43,795 nt of DNA. Origin: an uncultured Gammaproteobacteria bacterium. Lineage in GTDB: Bacteria; Pseudomonadota; Gammaproteobacteria; Berkiellales; Berkiellaceae. Position 1 is the first letter of the stretch; each line of letters begins with the position of its first letter. Below, one piece after another: positions 36,360-43,795 of this stretch. Where the stretch lies: assembly GCA_902826485.1 (NCBI GenBank), contig CADEEZ010000014.1, positions 1 to 43,795 on the forward strand, given 5' to 3'. Under the pieces are notes generated by a model, which made no database searches, was not told the DNA's origin, and saw only the letters and a program-made list of their open reading frames with translations. The translations under genes were made by a program, and so were the position numbers.

Positions 36360-36725
36360 GGGGGCGATCCGGTTTCGACGTGGGTCGCGATATTCAAGGT
36401 GCATGTCGAGCACGCAATTTAATCTCGTTAAAATTAATTGCAAAATGATAGATGCAAAAAATGATGCAACTTACGGTGACTTAGCCCTACAACAGGCTGC
36501 ATAGTCCCGCTCTTGACCTGGTGTGCATGTGCGCTGGGATCGAGAGTCATATATACATGACCGCTTAGAGGCTTTGTCTTACGTCTCTAGGTTAAAAAAC
36601 AAGGCTCGCTTCTCTGGTTCTCTCTGGGCCAGGGCCAAAGAAGTTAAATTAAAGGCCTTACAGATAAACATGTAGACCCTTGAAGGTAGGATTTGCGGAC
36701 GCGGGTTCAATTCCCGCCGCCTCCA
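36360..36725 (+). ncRNA. ssrA: tmRNA (SsrA)
   Basis: 366 nt. The 5' end GGGGGCG pairs with CGCCTCC at 36718-36724 to form the acceptor stem, with A at 36725 as discriminator; CCA is not encoded. The T arm GCGGGTTCAATTCCCGC and the 5' TTTCGACG signature are present. The resume codon is GCA at 36454, after the conserved purine-rich ATAGAT context, and the tag reads AKNDATYGDLALQQAA before TAG (36502-36504). Only 15 bases separate it from smpB, so its promoter probably lies inside smpB or the two are co-transcribed and processed. Confidence 0.95.
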
Positions 36726-36738
36726 TTACTTTTTCTTA

Positions 36739-36753
36739 TTCGCCTTCGGCGAA
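36739..36753. terminator. Hairpin after tmRNA
   Basis: TTCGCCTTCGGCGAA forms a compact 5-6 bp stem 13 bases past the tmRNA end. It is followed by TTTAG rather than a full T-tract, so terminator function is only probable. Confidence 0.5.
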
Positions 36754-36769
36754 TTTAGAAAATGTTATG

Positions 36770-36795
36770 TCCTCCGAAGCTTCAGCGTAGGAGGA
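36770..36795. repeat. Short palindromic repeat, copy 1
   Basis: 26 bases: the arms TCCTCC and GGAGGA enclose a loop containing AGCTTCAGCG. It is homologous to 37482-37507, with compensatory changes in the stem. Confidence 0.7.
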
Positions 36796-36965
36796 TAGCC
36801 TAGGTTGACTCTTTCAAATTACTCCTTACTGAATCTTTTTTATAATCACCTTTTTTAAAAATCCCCCCGCCTTATTCAAAGTGGGCAAATCATCGCGTAA
36901 TTTTGTCATCAGATTAAAACTTTGTCATAATAAATTTAAAGCACCAACCTATTTCGGAGCGAATC

Positions 36966-37376
36966 ATGCCATCATCACAAAAATTTACCCTCATTTTACA
37001 AACACACCCTGAAATTTATACTATTTGCAAACTCCCCCCTCACGCGCCGCTCCCCATCTGGCTAACAACCGAAGGTAATTCCTTTTTTTCACTTACCAAA
37101 ACAAACGAAGAACTTTCGATTGTGTGCGAACTTGCTATTGTGCCTGAAGAAATGAACGACCAAAAATCCTGGAGAATGTTTAAAATAAAAGGCCAAATGG
37201 ATTTTGATTTAACCGGCATTTTAAAACAAGTACTCGATCCTTTGGCAGAAAGTAATATCGGCATTTTTGCGGTTTCAACTTATGATACCGATTATATTTT
37301 AGTACAAGAGAAAGATTTTGATAAAGCCACGGAAGTATTGAAAAATCTGTTTGAAGTGGAAGTGTATTCAAATTAA
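36966..37376 (+). CDS. ACT domain-containing protein
   Basis: 136 residues. The N-terminal half ends in PIWLTTEGNSFFSLTKTNEE. The second half (SIVCELAIVPEE, IKGQMDFDLTGILKQVLDPL, AESNIGIFAVSTYDTDYILV) matches the small tandem-ACT proteins related to aspartokinase regulatory domains and CASTOR-like amino-acid sensors. Such proteins probably bind amino acids, but the ligand is unknown. It is a single gene followed by a strong terminator. Confidence 0.82.
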   Translation: MPSSQKFTLILQTHPEIYTICKLPPHAPLPIWLTTEGNSFFSLTKTNEELSIVCELAIVPEEMNDQKSWRMFKIKGQMDFDLTGILKQVLDPLAESNIGIFAVSTYDTDYILVQEKDFDKATEVLKNLFEVEVYSN

Positions 37377-37394
37377 AAATAAACTTTAGTATCT

Positions 37395-37424
37395 CACCCT
37401 AGACTTTGAATAGGGTGTTTTTTG
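37395..37424 (+). terminator. Rho-independent terminator
   Basis: CACCCT (37395-37400) pairs with AGGGTG (37412-37417) and is followed by six T residues. It lies 19 bases after the ACT-domain gene. Confidence 0.85.
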
Positions 37425-37446
37425 TCCCTTTTAAAGGTGCCGGAAA

Positions 37447-37522
37447 TATCTGGTGAAGCGCTTGTTCTGCGAAGCTTCTTGTCCGCCATAGCTTTAGCGA
37501 CGGCGGATAGCGTAACCAGATA
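37447..37522. repeat. Palindromic element with inner hairpin, copy 2
   Basis: The outer arms TATCTGGT and ACCAGATA are perfect inverted repeats. Inside, TCCGCC (37482-) and GGCGGA (ending 37507) form a hairpin homologous to 36770-36795, with the shared loop AGCTTTAGCG. Confidence 0.75.
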
Positions 37523-37701
37523 ACCGAGGGATTTTATAAACAACCACTCTCAACCTTTTCACATGTTAATACTTCGAAAAACAACACCCCGAACCGCATT
37601 GTAAAAAACAAGCACCTAGTTATTTTTTCTTGCTATTTTTAAGTTTTATAATTTAAAATAATTTGTTAAAATATTGCTGTAATATTTTAAAAGGAATTTA
37701 A

Positions 37702-37962
37702 ATGAATTTACTCCATCAGATAGCTGCTTCATTAGATACTATCATGGCAACACCATGGTTTTGGTTAATGATCATGGGTTTCGCTTACCTTGGTCGATAT
37801 ATATTATTGAGAGCCTCAAGAATGTATGCGGGAAAATTAGATAAAAACTTAACCACTACAGAGATTAATAAAAAAAAATATCTAACATATTTGGCTCGAA
37901 GCCTTTTCACTATTAGCTTATCGTTTATTATTTACTTTGTAATAATAATCAAATTCGTTTAA
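37702..37962 (+). CDS. Small two-helix membrane protein
   Basis: 86 residues; AAGGA precedes the ATG. Two hydrophobic helices, about residues 17-36 (TPWFWLMIMGFAYLGRYILL) and 60-86 (YLARSLFTISLSFIIYFVII), flank a polar loop. No family is recognised. It lies 40 bases upstream of the next gene on the same strand, so the two probably form an operon. Confidence 0.65.
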   Translation: MNLLHQIAASLDTIMATPWFWLMIMGFAYLGRYILLRASRMYAGKLDKNLTTTEINKKKYLTYLARSLFTISLSFIIYFVIIIKFV

Positions 37963-38002
37963 TATTTTTTGTAAAATAATAAAAAGAAGGATTTTAGACT
38001 AT

Positions 38003-39091
38003 ATGATTGAGTCTGAAAAAATATCCCAGGATCAAAATCTTGAAGAAGAATTTAATAAAAATACTCATTTGTTTAAAAAAACATGGAAATATGCAGAAGA
38101 ACTTAGTATTTGGAATCAATTTGGTGCTGCAGCAACCGCAGCTGAATTTGCATTTGCCAAACAACCTTTTATTGCAGTACCTGCAATCTATGTAGATGTG
38201 GCTTCTGGTCTCGGCGGTATTTTTCAAAAAACAAGTGAAGGAACAGTCCAAATAGGTGATTTCATTAGCTTTGGAAGCTCTTTGGCCAGTTTTGCTGGTG
38301 GTTACGCCATGTTGGCATCCATAGGAATTGAAAAAACAGCAGTAGGGCTTCGTTTAATTACTTTTGCTGAAGCAGCCACCCCTATTGGCTTTGGTCTGGT
38401 TGCTCTTGGGACCGCCATCGATAATTATCCTATAATAGTAACCAAATTTAATGAATTAAAAAATGAGCTACAGACCAATACTGCTGCTCTATTACCTCAA
38501 GATTCCGAAAGCCAAAAATTCGTTATTGAAGATTCACAATTTCATTTAGACGTGCAATTAAGTTATGGTTTTAGGCCACCTAAATCGCAGGCCTTATATA
38601 GGGTTGATGGCGTTTTAGGGAGTTCATTAAAAATCAATATTTTAGCCTCTGGGATAAAAGATCTTGAGGACGAACAAATTTGGGAAAAATCAGAATTAAA
38701 AAATGATTCAACTCTTTTAAAAAACTTCAACATCTTAGAACCAGAAAATTACGAAATTTTTTCGTTAAAAGAAAATCAAAATGTTTCTATTTTAAAAACA
38801 CAAGAACAATTTGTTGGAATAAAAGACTCTGAACCTTTTCATTTTCAATTTCCTATTTTAAAGAAAGAGAATAAAATTTTGGCCATCTCAGAGATACTCG
38901 AAAATAATGAAGGCCAAAATAACCGCTTATTTCATGTTGAGGCTTCTTCTGAAGCACCCTATTGTGGAGATATTATCAAACAAAGAAACGGTGATAGTTT
39001 GTTATATGTTTGTATTGTTGCCAATAAAACTGATCCCACGTCAGAACAAATAGAACAATATATTACTCAACGTTTTAATAACGAATGGTAA
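38003..39091 (+). CDS. Hypothetical protein with Gly/Ala-rich hydrophobic region
   Basis: 362 residues, family not recognised. Residues about 1-40 are charged. Residues about 40-150 are hydrophobic and Gly/Ala-rich (FGAAATAAEFAFAKQPFIAV, FGSSLASFAGGYAML, TPIGFGLVALGTAI), resembling membrane-inserting segments. The remainder is soluble and mixed, with an SYGFRPPKSQALYRVDG motif and a likely beta-rich C-terminus. No signal peptide is seen. GAAGGA lies about 11 bases upstream of the ATG. Association with the small membrane protein could reflect a toxin/immunity or effector/helper pair, but this is speculative. Confidence 0.72.
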   Translation: MIESEKISQDQNLEEEFNKNTHLFKKTWKYAEELSIWNQFGAAATAAEFAFAKQPFIAVPAIYVDVASGLGGIFQKTSEGTVQIGDFISFGSSLASFAGGYAMLASIGIEKTAVGLRLITFAEAATPIGFGLVALGTAIDNYPIIVTKFNELKNELQTNTAALLPQDSESQKFVIEDSQFHLDVQLSYGFRPPKSQALYRVDGVLGSSLKINILASGIKDLEDEQIWEKSELKNDSTLLKNFNILEPENYEIFSLKENQNVSILKTQEQFVGIKDSEPFHFQFPILKKENKILAISEILENNEGQNNRLFHVEASSEAPYCGDIIKQRNGDSLLYVCIVANKTDPTSEQIEQYITQRFNNEW

Positions 39092-39169
39092 TTCTAGTAT
39101 TGATAGCACTCCACTTAAGTATTTCGAAGCTGTCATGACAAATATCTGGGGAAGATGTAACTCACTATC

Positions 39170-41287
39170 TTAATGTTTACTTCTTTTTACTTTAGTTGTA
39201 GGCAATTCGGGCTGAACCTGATCTACTTTAATGCCCATCTTATTCAAGCTCTCTAAGTATTTTCCTTTTCCATTATTTATGTTTTTCAGATCAGCAAGCA
39301 GAGCAGGGTTTTCTTTAGCTTGAGTTAAAATATCCTTTTTTAATCGCGTGCACATTTTATCCATATCAGATTTGTTGTTTTTGTCATTTTTAAGGTCTGA
39401 TTGCATTTTAGTTAACAGCGCGTACATAATGCACGATTTTTCATATCCAGATAAGCTTTTATCTCTTTGCAATATTGTTGCTACATTACTGATTTCGTTC
39501 ATTTGCACCTGCCGCTTTTGGGGAACATTTTTAGGTGCGCCTAAATTTAACAACAAAATATTTTTACTTTTTGGATTGTATAAAGATTTCAGATGATTAG
39601 GCTGAGTAAGATTCGACATGAAAGAATTAACTATTTTATTTTCATGGTTTGTGATGTTAACATTTCTTTGGAAATTTTCAGCGAACTTAAAATTGCCAAT
39701 ATTGATATTTATGACCTTTGAATCCCCTTCTTTTGGGCGGTAATTGCCATCACGTTGAAATCCTACATTTAATTCTTTTAGTCGTTCATTGTTTTGTAGT
39801 GAATATAATGCCTCTACGCCATGCGGTTCAGTGACATTTTTAATTTTAATATCAAATGAAGTATGGTTAACAATTGTTATATCAAATGTATCACGACTTA
39901 TTCCACACCCTTCAATTAACGCTTTTAAATTTTTAAGGGCAGCTTCATTATAAGCCTGGGCAGCTTGCTCAAGCTGGTTTTGATTCTTAGCATCTTTCTC
40001 CATTTTTGTACTTAGAGCCTTTTGTGCTTTGTTTACGTCATATCTTTGTGATCTGTCAACAGATAATAATCCTTTAAGTAAAGGAGCATTGCTAAAAACA
40101 GCGCCCTCCTTCTGCATGTCTGGAAGAGTAGCTCCTATCGGTGTACCACCATTGTATAATTGATAAAAAATCATCCCAACTGCCCACATATCATTTTTTG
40201 CATCTGGTTTTTGATAATGGTGTCGAACTTGGTTACTTTCAAATAATTCACTATTTCCAAAAGCAGAATTAATACCATAAATCTTATTACTCCACTTCTT
40301 AAAAAGATCATCAAATTTTTTGTACCTACTCGACGCTGCCCATATTTCTGGCGACATATATTTTGGTGTCCCAGATAAAGAATCATTCTTCATACTATAT
40401 TGACTCTGAGGATGATGCGTAAAACCAAAATCGGTTATTTTTGTAAAATAATGCCCATCAGCATCTTGAAAAACCAATATATTGGCAGGTTTTAAATCTT
40501 GATGAATAAAACCCCTATCATGCATTATTTTCATGCCTATTAATATGCTTTTCGCAATTTCATTTTTCTGAGCTTCTGTTAGTTTGTGTCCTTCTTTATT
40601 TAGAAAATGAGCAAGATCACCACAATTGGCAAACTCTGAATAAGCACTAATTTTTTTCTTATAAGGCGTATCTGGCTTTCCTTTTTGATGGCGCTGCCCT
40701 GATTTTTTTATTTTTTGACCGACCACCTTAGCATCAATATATTTCGCTTGTTCTGGGGGTAAGCCTTTAACTATCTCTTGCGAAATAGCCATTTCATCCA
40801 TGGCTTTTTTTCGTTCTTCTTTTGTCATTTTAGGGCTGAAATACAAAGTTGAATTGGCTATTTGAGAAGGTCTTGGGCTATCAATGACCCATCCTGCTAC
40901 CGTGGTTTTAAACGTACCAGAAAATTTAGGGGTATTCGGATTTTTTTTGGGTAAGTTTGTTTCAGGGTCAATTTCGTCAGTTTTACTTTTGGTTTCTAAT
41001 ACAAGTTGTATATTGCCAGAAGCGGGATCAATAATAAAATTAAGGGTACGAGGCAAACCAGAAATTTCTCGGGGAAAATGATAGGGGCCTTTTTTCAATT
41101 CCTCTTTAATTGAATAGAGAATTTCTGTGTTGGTCAGAACCCCATTGAATACGGCTTGTAACTCTTCTTTTGAGACCAGTCCTTTTAATTCAGGGGGTAG
41201 GCCGTTTATTTCAAGCTCCACGGATCTTAGAGTGAGCCTGTCTAATAATTCTTCTATTTTCTGATCTGAATCACTATTCGCAGCCAT
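39170..41287 (-). CDS. Eukaryote-like Ser/Thr protein kinase with HQD loop
   Basis: 705 residues from ATG 41287 (GAGG 9 bases upstream). Residues about 1-105 are a domain shared with the kinase-like gene at 42643 (NGLPPEL, SGLPRTLNFI, IQLVLETKSK). The kinase C-lobe is clear: YSEFANCGDLAHFL hinge, IHQDLKPANILV (catalytic loop, residues 261-272), KITDFG (286-288), GTPKYMSPE (APE position, 312-314) and NDMWAVGMIFYQL. HRD is changed to HQD, but the catalytic Asp, Lys and Asn remain, so activity is likely. No typical glycine-rich loop is obvious in the N-lobe. Residues about 450-705 are unassigned, with a basic C-terminus. Probably a secreted effector kinase (inference). Confidence 0.88.
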   Translation of the reverse strand: MAANSDSDQKIEELLDRLTLRSVELEINGLPPELKGLVSKEELQAVFNGVLTNTEILYSIKEELKKGPYHFPREISGLPRTLNFIIDPASGNIQLVLETKSKTDEIDPETNLPKKNPNTPKFSGTFKTTVAGWVIDSPRPSQIANSTLYFSPKMTKEERKKAMDEMAISQEIVKGLPPEQAKYIDAKVVGQKIKKSGQRHQKGKPDTPYKKKISAYSEFANCGDLAHFLNKEGHKLTEAQKNEIAKSILIGMKIMHDRGFIHQDLKPANILVFQDADGHYFTKITDFGFTHHPQSQYSMKNDSLSGTPKYMSPEIWAASSRYKKFDDLFKKWSNKIYGINSAFGNSELFESNQVRHHYQKPDAKNDMWAVGMIFYQLYNGGTPIGATLPDMQKEGAVFSNAPLLKGLLSVDRSQRYDVNKAQKALSTKMEKDAKNQNQLEQAAQAYNEAALKNLKALIEGCGISRDTFDITIVNHTSFDIKIKNVTEPHGVEALYSLQNNERLKELNVGFQRDGNYRPKEGDSKVININIGNFKFAENFQRNVNITNHENKIVNSFMSNLTQPNHLKSLYNPKSKNILLLNLGAPKNVPQKRQVQMNEISNVATILQRDKSLSGYEKSCIMYALLTKMQSDLKNDKNNKSDMDKMCTRLKKDILTQAKENPALLADLKNINNGKGKYLESLNKMGIKVDQVQPELPTTKVKRSKH

Positions 41288-41487
41288 AACACTTAACCTC
41301 ACACATTCTTTACAGGATATGACTTCGTTCAAAATTAAAAAGTTCAAATTAAGTATTATGTAAGACCTATAAACAATCTAGTCTATGGTGTAACAGCAAG
41401 TTTCACCATTGGCCGCTAATCGCTTTTATCTTTCCTTTGGTCGAGTAATGGTATCATTTAAAAGCAGTATCTTTTATCATATCTTTT

Positions 41488-42354
41488 ATGGACACAGACA
41501 CCCGCTTAATTAAAAAATTAAATACTGCCCTTATCACAACGCGTAGAACTATGGCGTTGGGGTCGGGCAATAAAATTACTGACTATGAAAAGAGCAATGG
41601 TTGGTCTGCCGCCGTGCACAAACAATTGAGAGACAACAAGGATGCTCTTTATCAATGTTATCCTCTTACTGTACAAGAAGATCCTTTAAAAAACCTTCCT
41701 TCTTTAATTCGTAATCTCATAAAAGAATATCATGTGGTATTAAAAAGAGAACGTGTAGGCAATTGCGGAGAACTTGCTCGTTTTATTTCTTTATATTTAT
41801 GGCAACATGCTGGCCAAGAAATTCATAATATAGAGGTGGTAACTGCCGGTGATTTTGATCATACTTGGGTGATCCTAAATCGAAAAGAGAGCAGCGATCT
41901 TTCAAAACCTGAAGAATGGGGTAATGCTTGGATTGTCGACCCTTGGTGGGGTGATGACGGACTATTTTATCCAAGCAATAAATTCCATGAAAAAATAATA
42001 GCGCTATTAGCCTATATCCAAGAACAAAATGACGGATTTTATCAAAAAGGCAACATACGTCTTCAAACTTTAGAAAATTTTAAGGCCACCTATGCTCGCT
42101 ATTTAAAAGCGTTTGATGCAGGATCACTGCAGGTACCGCTCACTTGTAAAAATTCTATTCATCCTAAAGATTTTCCGTACCCTATTGACGAAAAAAAATT
42201 AAGAGCCTTAGAAGATTACTATGATTATTCACCCTATAAATACGGCGCATATGATTGCCGCACTAGGGCGATGTCTGAAAAAGCAGAGCATCAACAGAAT
42301 TTTACACCATGTTTAAATGAGATAAAGGGCATAAAAATGGCGGTGCGCCGTTAG
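41488..42354 (+). CDS. Putative Cys-His-Asp protease/transglutaminase-fold protein
   Basis: 288 residues. The region RVGNCGELARFISLYL (Cys93), GDFDHTWVIL (His125) and NAWIVDPWWGDDG (Asp151) has the order, spacing and local context of a papain/transglutaminase-like catalytic triad, as in several bacterial cysteine-protease effectors. The exact family is not recognised. The N-terminus (about 80 residues) and the C-terminal 110 residues, rich in Tyr/Asp/Lys, are unassigned. There is no clear ribosome site before the ATG. It sits between two kinase-like genes and is divergent from the first. Enzymatic role is inferred from motif geometry. Confidence 0.75.
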   Translation: MDTDTRLIKKLNTALITTRRTMALGSGNKITDYEKSNGWSAAVHKQLRDNKDALYQCYPLTVQEDPLKNLPSLIRNLIKEYHVVLKRERVGNCGELARFISLYLWQHAGQEIHNIEVVTAGDFDHTWVILNRKESSDLSKPEEWGNAWIVDPWWGDDGLFYPSNKFHEKIIALLAYIQEQNDGFYQKGNIRLQTLENFKATYARYLKAFDAGSLQVPLTCKNSIHPKDFPYPIDEKKLRALEDYYDYSPYKYGAYDCRTRAMSEKAEHQQNFTPCLNEIKGIKMAVRR

Positions 42355-42642
42355 GGAGTGGGGTCCAAGCTTATTTGCCATTGATAGAGCAAAATAAACT
42401 TTCTTAATTTTTATTCGCTAATTTAATTAATACAACAATACAAGCCTGACCATCGTTTCATTCTGGAATAATTACACGCAATTTCAAAATACATACTATA
42501 AATATTAGCCTTGTATAAAATTGAATGATTTTATTGATCTATTTTTTAATTTAATATAAGGTACTCAAATTAAACATACAAGCAAGTTAGCTGAGTGTGT
42601 TATTCCTGCTTTGTTATCAAATAGTTGAGTATTTTAAATATC

Positions 42643-43795
42643 ATGAAAGAAAAAATTGATGCTTTTTACTATAGGTTAAATTCGATATCTGAGGCTTTAT
42701 CAACAAATGGCTTGCCACCTGAGTTAATAAACCTTATATCGATTGAGGATTTAAAAAAAAGCTATGCCTATGTGCTAGATGATGTTTGCAGAAATAATAT
42801 ATTAGAAGGCCTCATGGCATGCACCCCCTACCAATTCCATAAAAAAGACACCGGGCTTGCCAGAACATTGAACATCGTTTTTCATCCTATTTCAAATGAC
42901 ATTCAACTAATATTAGAAACAAAAAGCAAAGCGCTCAATAAATTGGGTATCGCAGAAAAAATAGCTATTCTTATACGGCATCACAACAATAAATCAACTA
43001 AACCTGCTTGGCGAATAGACACACCCAAACCGATAAAAATGGCCAACACGGTGTTTTATGATTTGGATAAAGAAGGTTTAGAAACCAGATTAACTTCTGG
43101 CGCTCGTGCTGCAAGCATTGCTAAGCATGTGGTCAAGACAATTGGCTTGTATGCCGCTAAATTCATACATTTGGTCGCACCAGGCATAGAAAGGATAAAA
43201 AAGAGTACCAGAGCATTTAAAGAAAATAAGCAACGGCAACCGTATGTTGCTAAACAAAGTTATTACTCAAAATATCCACTGAGTAATTTGAATGCTTTTA
43301 TACAAACTTTATATCAATATAATACTGTCACTGAACATCTGCTACAAAAAATAACTTCCGATTTATTGACTGGAATAAGTTATCTGCATAAAGCTGATGT
43401 GATTCACCAAGATATAAAGCCTAGCTCCATTCTTGTTTATGATAACGAAAATGGCGATTACACTTTCAAACTATCTCATTTTGATAATTTTTCTCACCCT
43501 GCCGCAAAACCTATTGATTTACCCCTGGCAACCAGCTCATACGCATCACCTGAAATATTCGCTTTCTATACAGACAAAAATCACCCTTTATATGATTATT
43601 TTAATAAAAATGCTAATTTCTGTTATGGAAAACAAATCACCCTACATCAACCTTGCCCTTATAAAACTCCGCATAAAGCGAATGATGTATGGGCGCTTGG
43701 GGTTTCTTTATATGAAATTTACAAAAACACAATACCTACGCTAAAAAGCGATTTCAGTCATTCTGCATTAATCTCAGGGCTTTTAAGCCCTAATA
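42643..43795 (+). CDS. Kinase-like protein, probable pseudokinase (3' partial)
   Basis: The frame is open from ATG 42643 to the window edge (384 codons visible). Residues about 1-97 match the N-terminal domain of the kinase at 39170-41287 (NGLPPEL, GLARTLNIVF, IQLILETKSK). Kinase-like motifs follow: DVIHQDIKPSSILVYD (255-266), SYASPE (APE position) and ANDVWALGVSLYEIY. Where the first kinase has KITDFG this one has KLSHFD, so the Mg-binding Asp is His and the Gly is Asp. Catalytic Asn is also replaced by Ser (KPSS). It is thus likely inactive or unusual. The end of the gene lies outside the window. Confidence 0.85.
   Translation, partial: MKEKIDAFYYRLNSISEALSTNGLPPELINLISIEDLKKSYAYVLDDVCRNNILEGLMACTPYQFHKKDTGLARTLNIVFHPISNDIQLILETKSKALNKLGIAEKIAILIRHHNNKSTKPAWRIDTPKPIKMANTVFYDLDKEGLETRLTSGARAASIAKHVVKTIGLYAAKFIHLVAPGIERIKKSTRAFKENKQRQPYVAKQSYYSKYPLSNLNAFIQTLYQYNTVTEHLLQKITSDLLTGISYLHKADVIHQDIKPSSILVYDNENGDYTFKLSHFDNFSHPAAKPIDLPLATSSYASPEIFAFYTDKNHPLYDYFNKNANFCYGKQITLHQPCPYKTPHKANDVWALGVSLYEIYKNTIPTLKSDFSHSALISGLLSPN

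Larger units (their letters stand above)
37377..37701. other. Intergenic region with terminator and palindromic element
   Basis: This 325-base gap contains a terminator (37395-37424), a 76-base palindromic element (37447-37522) and then AT-rich sequence leading to the small membrane-protein gene. I see no gene in it. Confidence 0.7.

Noticed and set aside
41200..41220. LPPEL in the N-terminal domain of both kinases as an F-box
   Set aside because: The following residues do not fit the hydrophobic pattern of the module in the ankyrin proteins; resemblance is limited to five residues.

Overview
The window looks like chromosome from a host-associated gammaproteobacterium, most likely of the order Legionellales (Legionella/Coxiella/Berkiella-like). 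Reasons: AT-rich DNA; gammaproteobacterial housekeeping blocks (hrcA-grpE-dnaK-dnaJ, dapB-carA-carB-greA-rlmE-ftsH-folP-glmM, nadK-recN, fur/bamE, rnfH-ratA, smpB-ssrA); and, between these blocks, many eukaryote-like genes (ankyrin-repeat proteins, Ser/Thr kinases, a protease-like protein) of the kind that intracellular bacteria secrete into host cells. The genus cannot be settled from this sequence alone.

Layout. 1-3186: three plus-strand paralogues sharing a membrane-like N-terminal domain and an F-box-like C-terminal motif; two carry ankyrin repeats. 3172-4325: a translationally coupled DUF4166/DCC-family pair. 4469-7492: a 544-residue membrane protein with a 40-residue tandem repeat, divergent from two small paralogous membrane proteins. 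7489-23191: twelve minus-strand housekeeping genes for cell-wall sugar, folate, proteolysis, rRNA methylation, transcript cleavage, carbamoyl phosphate, lysine/diaminopimelate and heat-shock functions. Sigma-32-like promoters precede grpE and dnaK. 23207-29771: palindromic repeats, a short-chain dehydrogenase, then six tandem minus-strand ankyrin genes headed by a small ORF. 29937-36725: nadK, recN, fur, bamE, a membrane/ankyrin-like gene, rnfH, ratA, smpB and the tmRNA. 36726-43795: palindromic elements, an ACT-domain protein, a two-gene cassette of unknown role, a kinase with an HQD catalytic loop, a putative Cys-His-Asp protease, and a paralogous kinase-like protein (cut by the window end) whose DFG motif is altered.

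The most interesting feature is the six-gene ankyrin array at 24338-29527. Every member has an N-terminal NP/NY motif, two to three ankyrin repeats, an F-box-like 'LPxD/E-K-I-I/L' motif and a charged tail. Four end in a CaaX-type prenylation box with X=Phe (CTLF, CTLF, CIIF, CTIF), a fifth ends CFTS, and one has lost the box. Ankyrin + F-box + CaaX is the architecture of Legionella AnkB, a prenylated effector that recruits host ubiquitin ligase. Here it appears as a multi-paralogue array inserted between hrcA and nadK. The F-box-like module recurs in the plus-strand genes 20 kb away, without the CaaX box. My inference is a family of F-box-like effectors, one subset of which is targeted to host membranes by prenylation.

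Several palindromic or REPIN-like repeat families occupy the intergenic gaps (1.0, 4.4, 18.1, 23.3-23.5, 36.8 and 37.5 kb). No tRNA, rRNA, CRISPR array or transposase gene was seen. The gap 42355-42642 holds only AT-rich DNA in which I recognise nothing.
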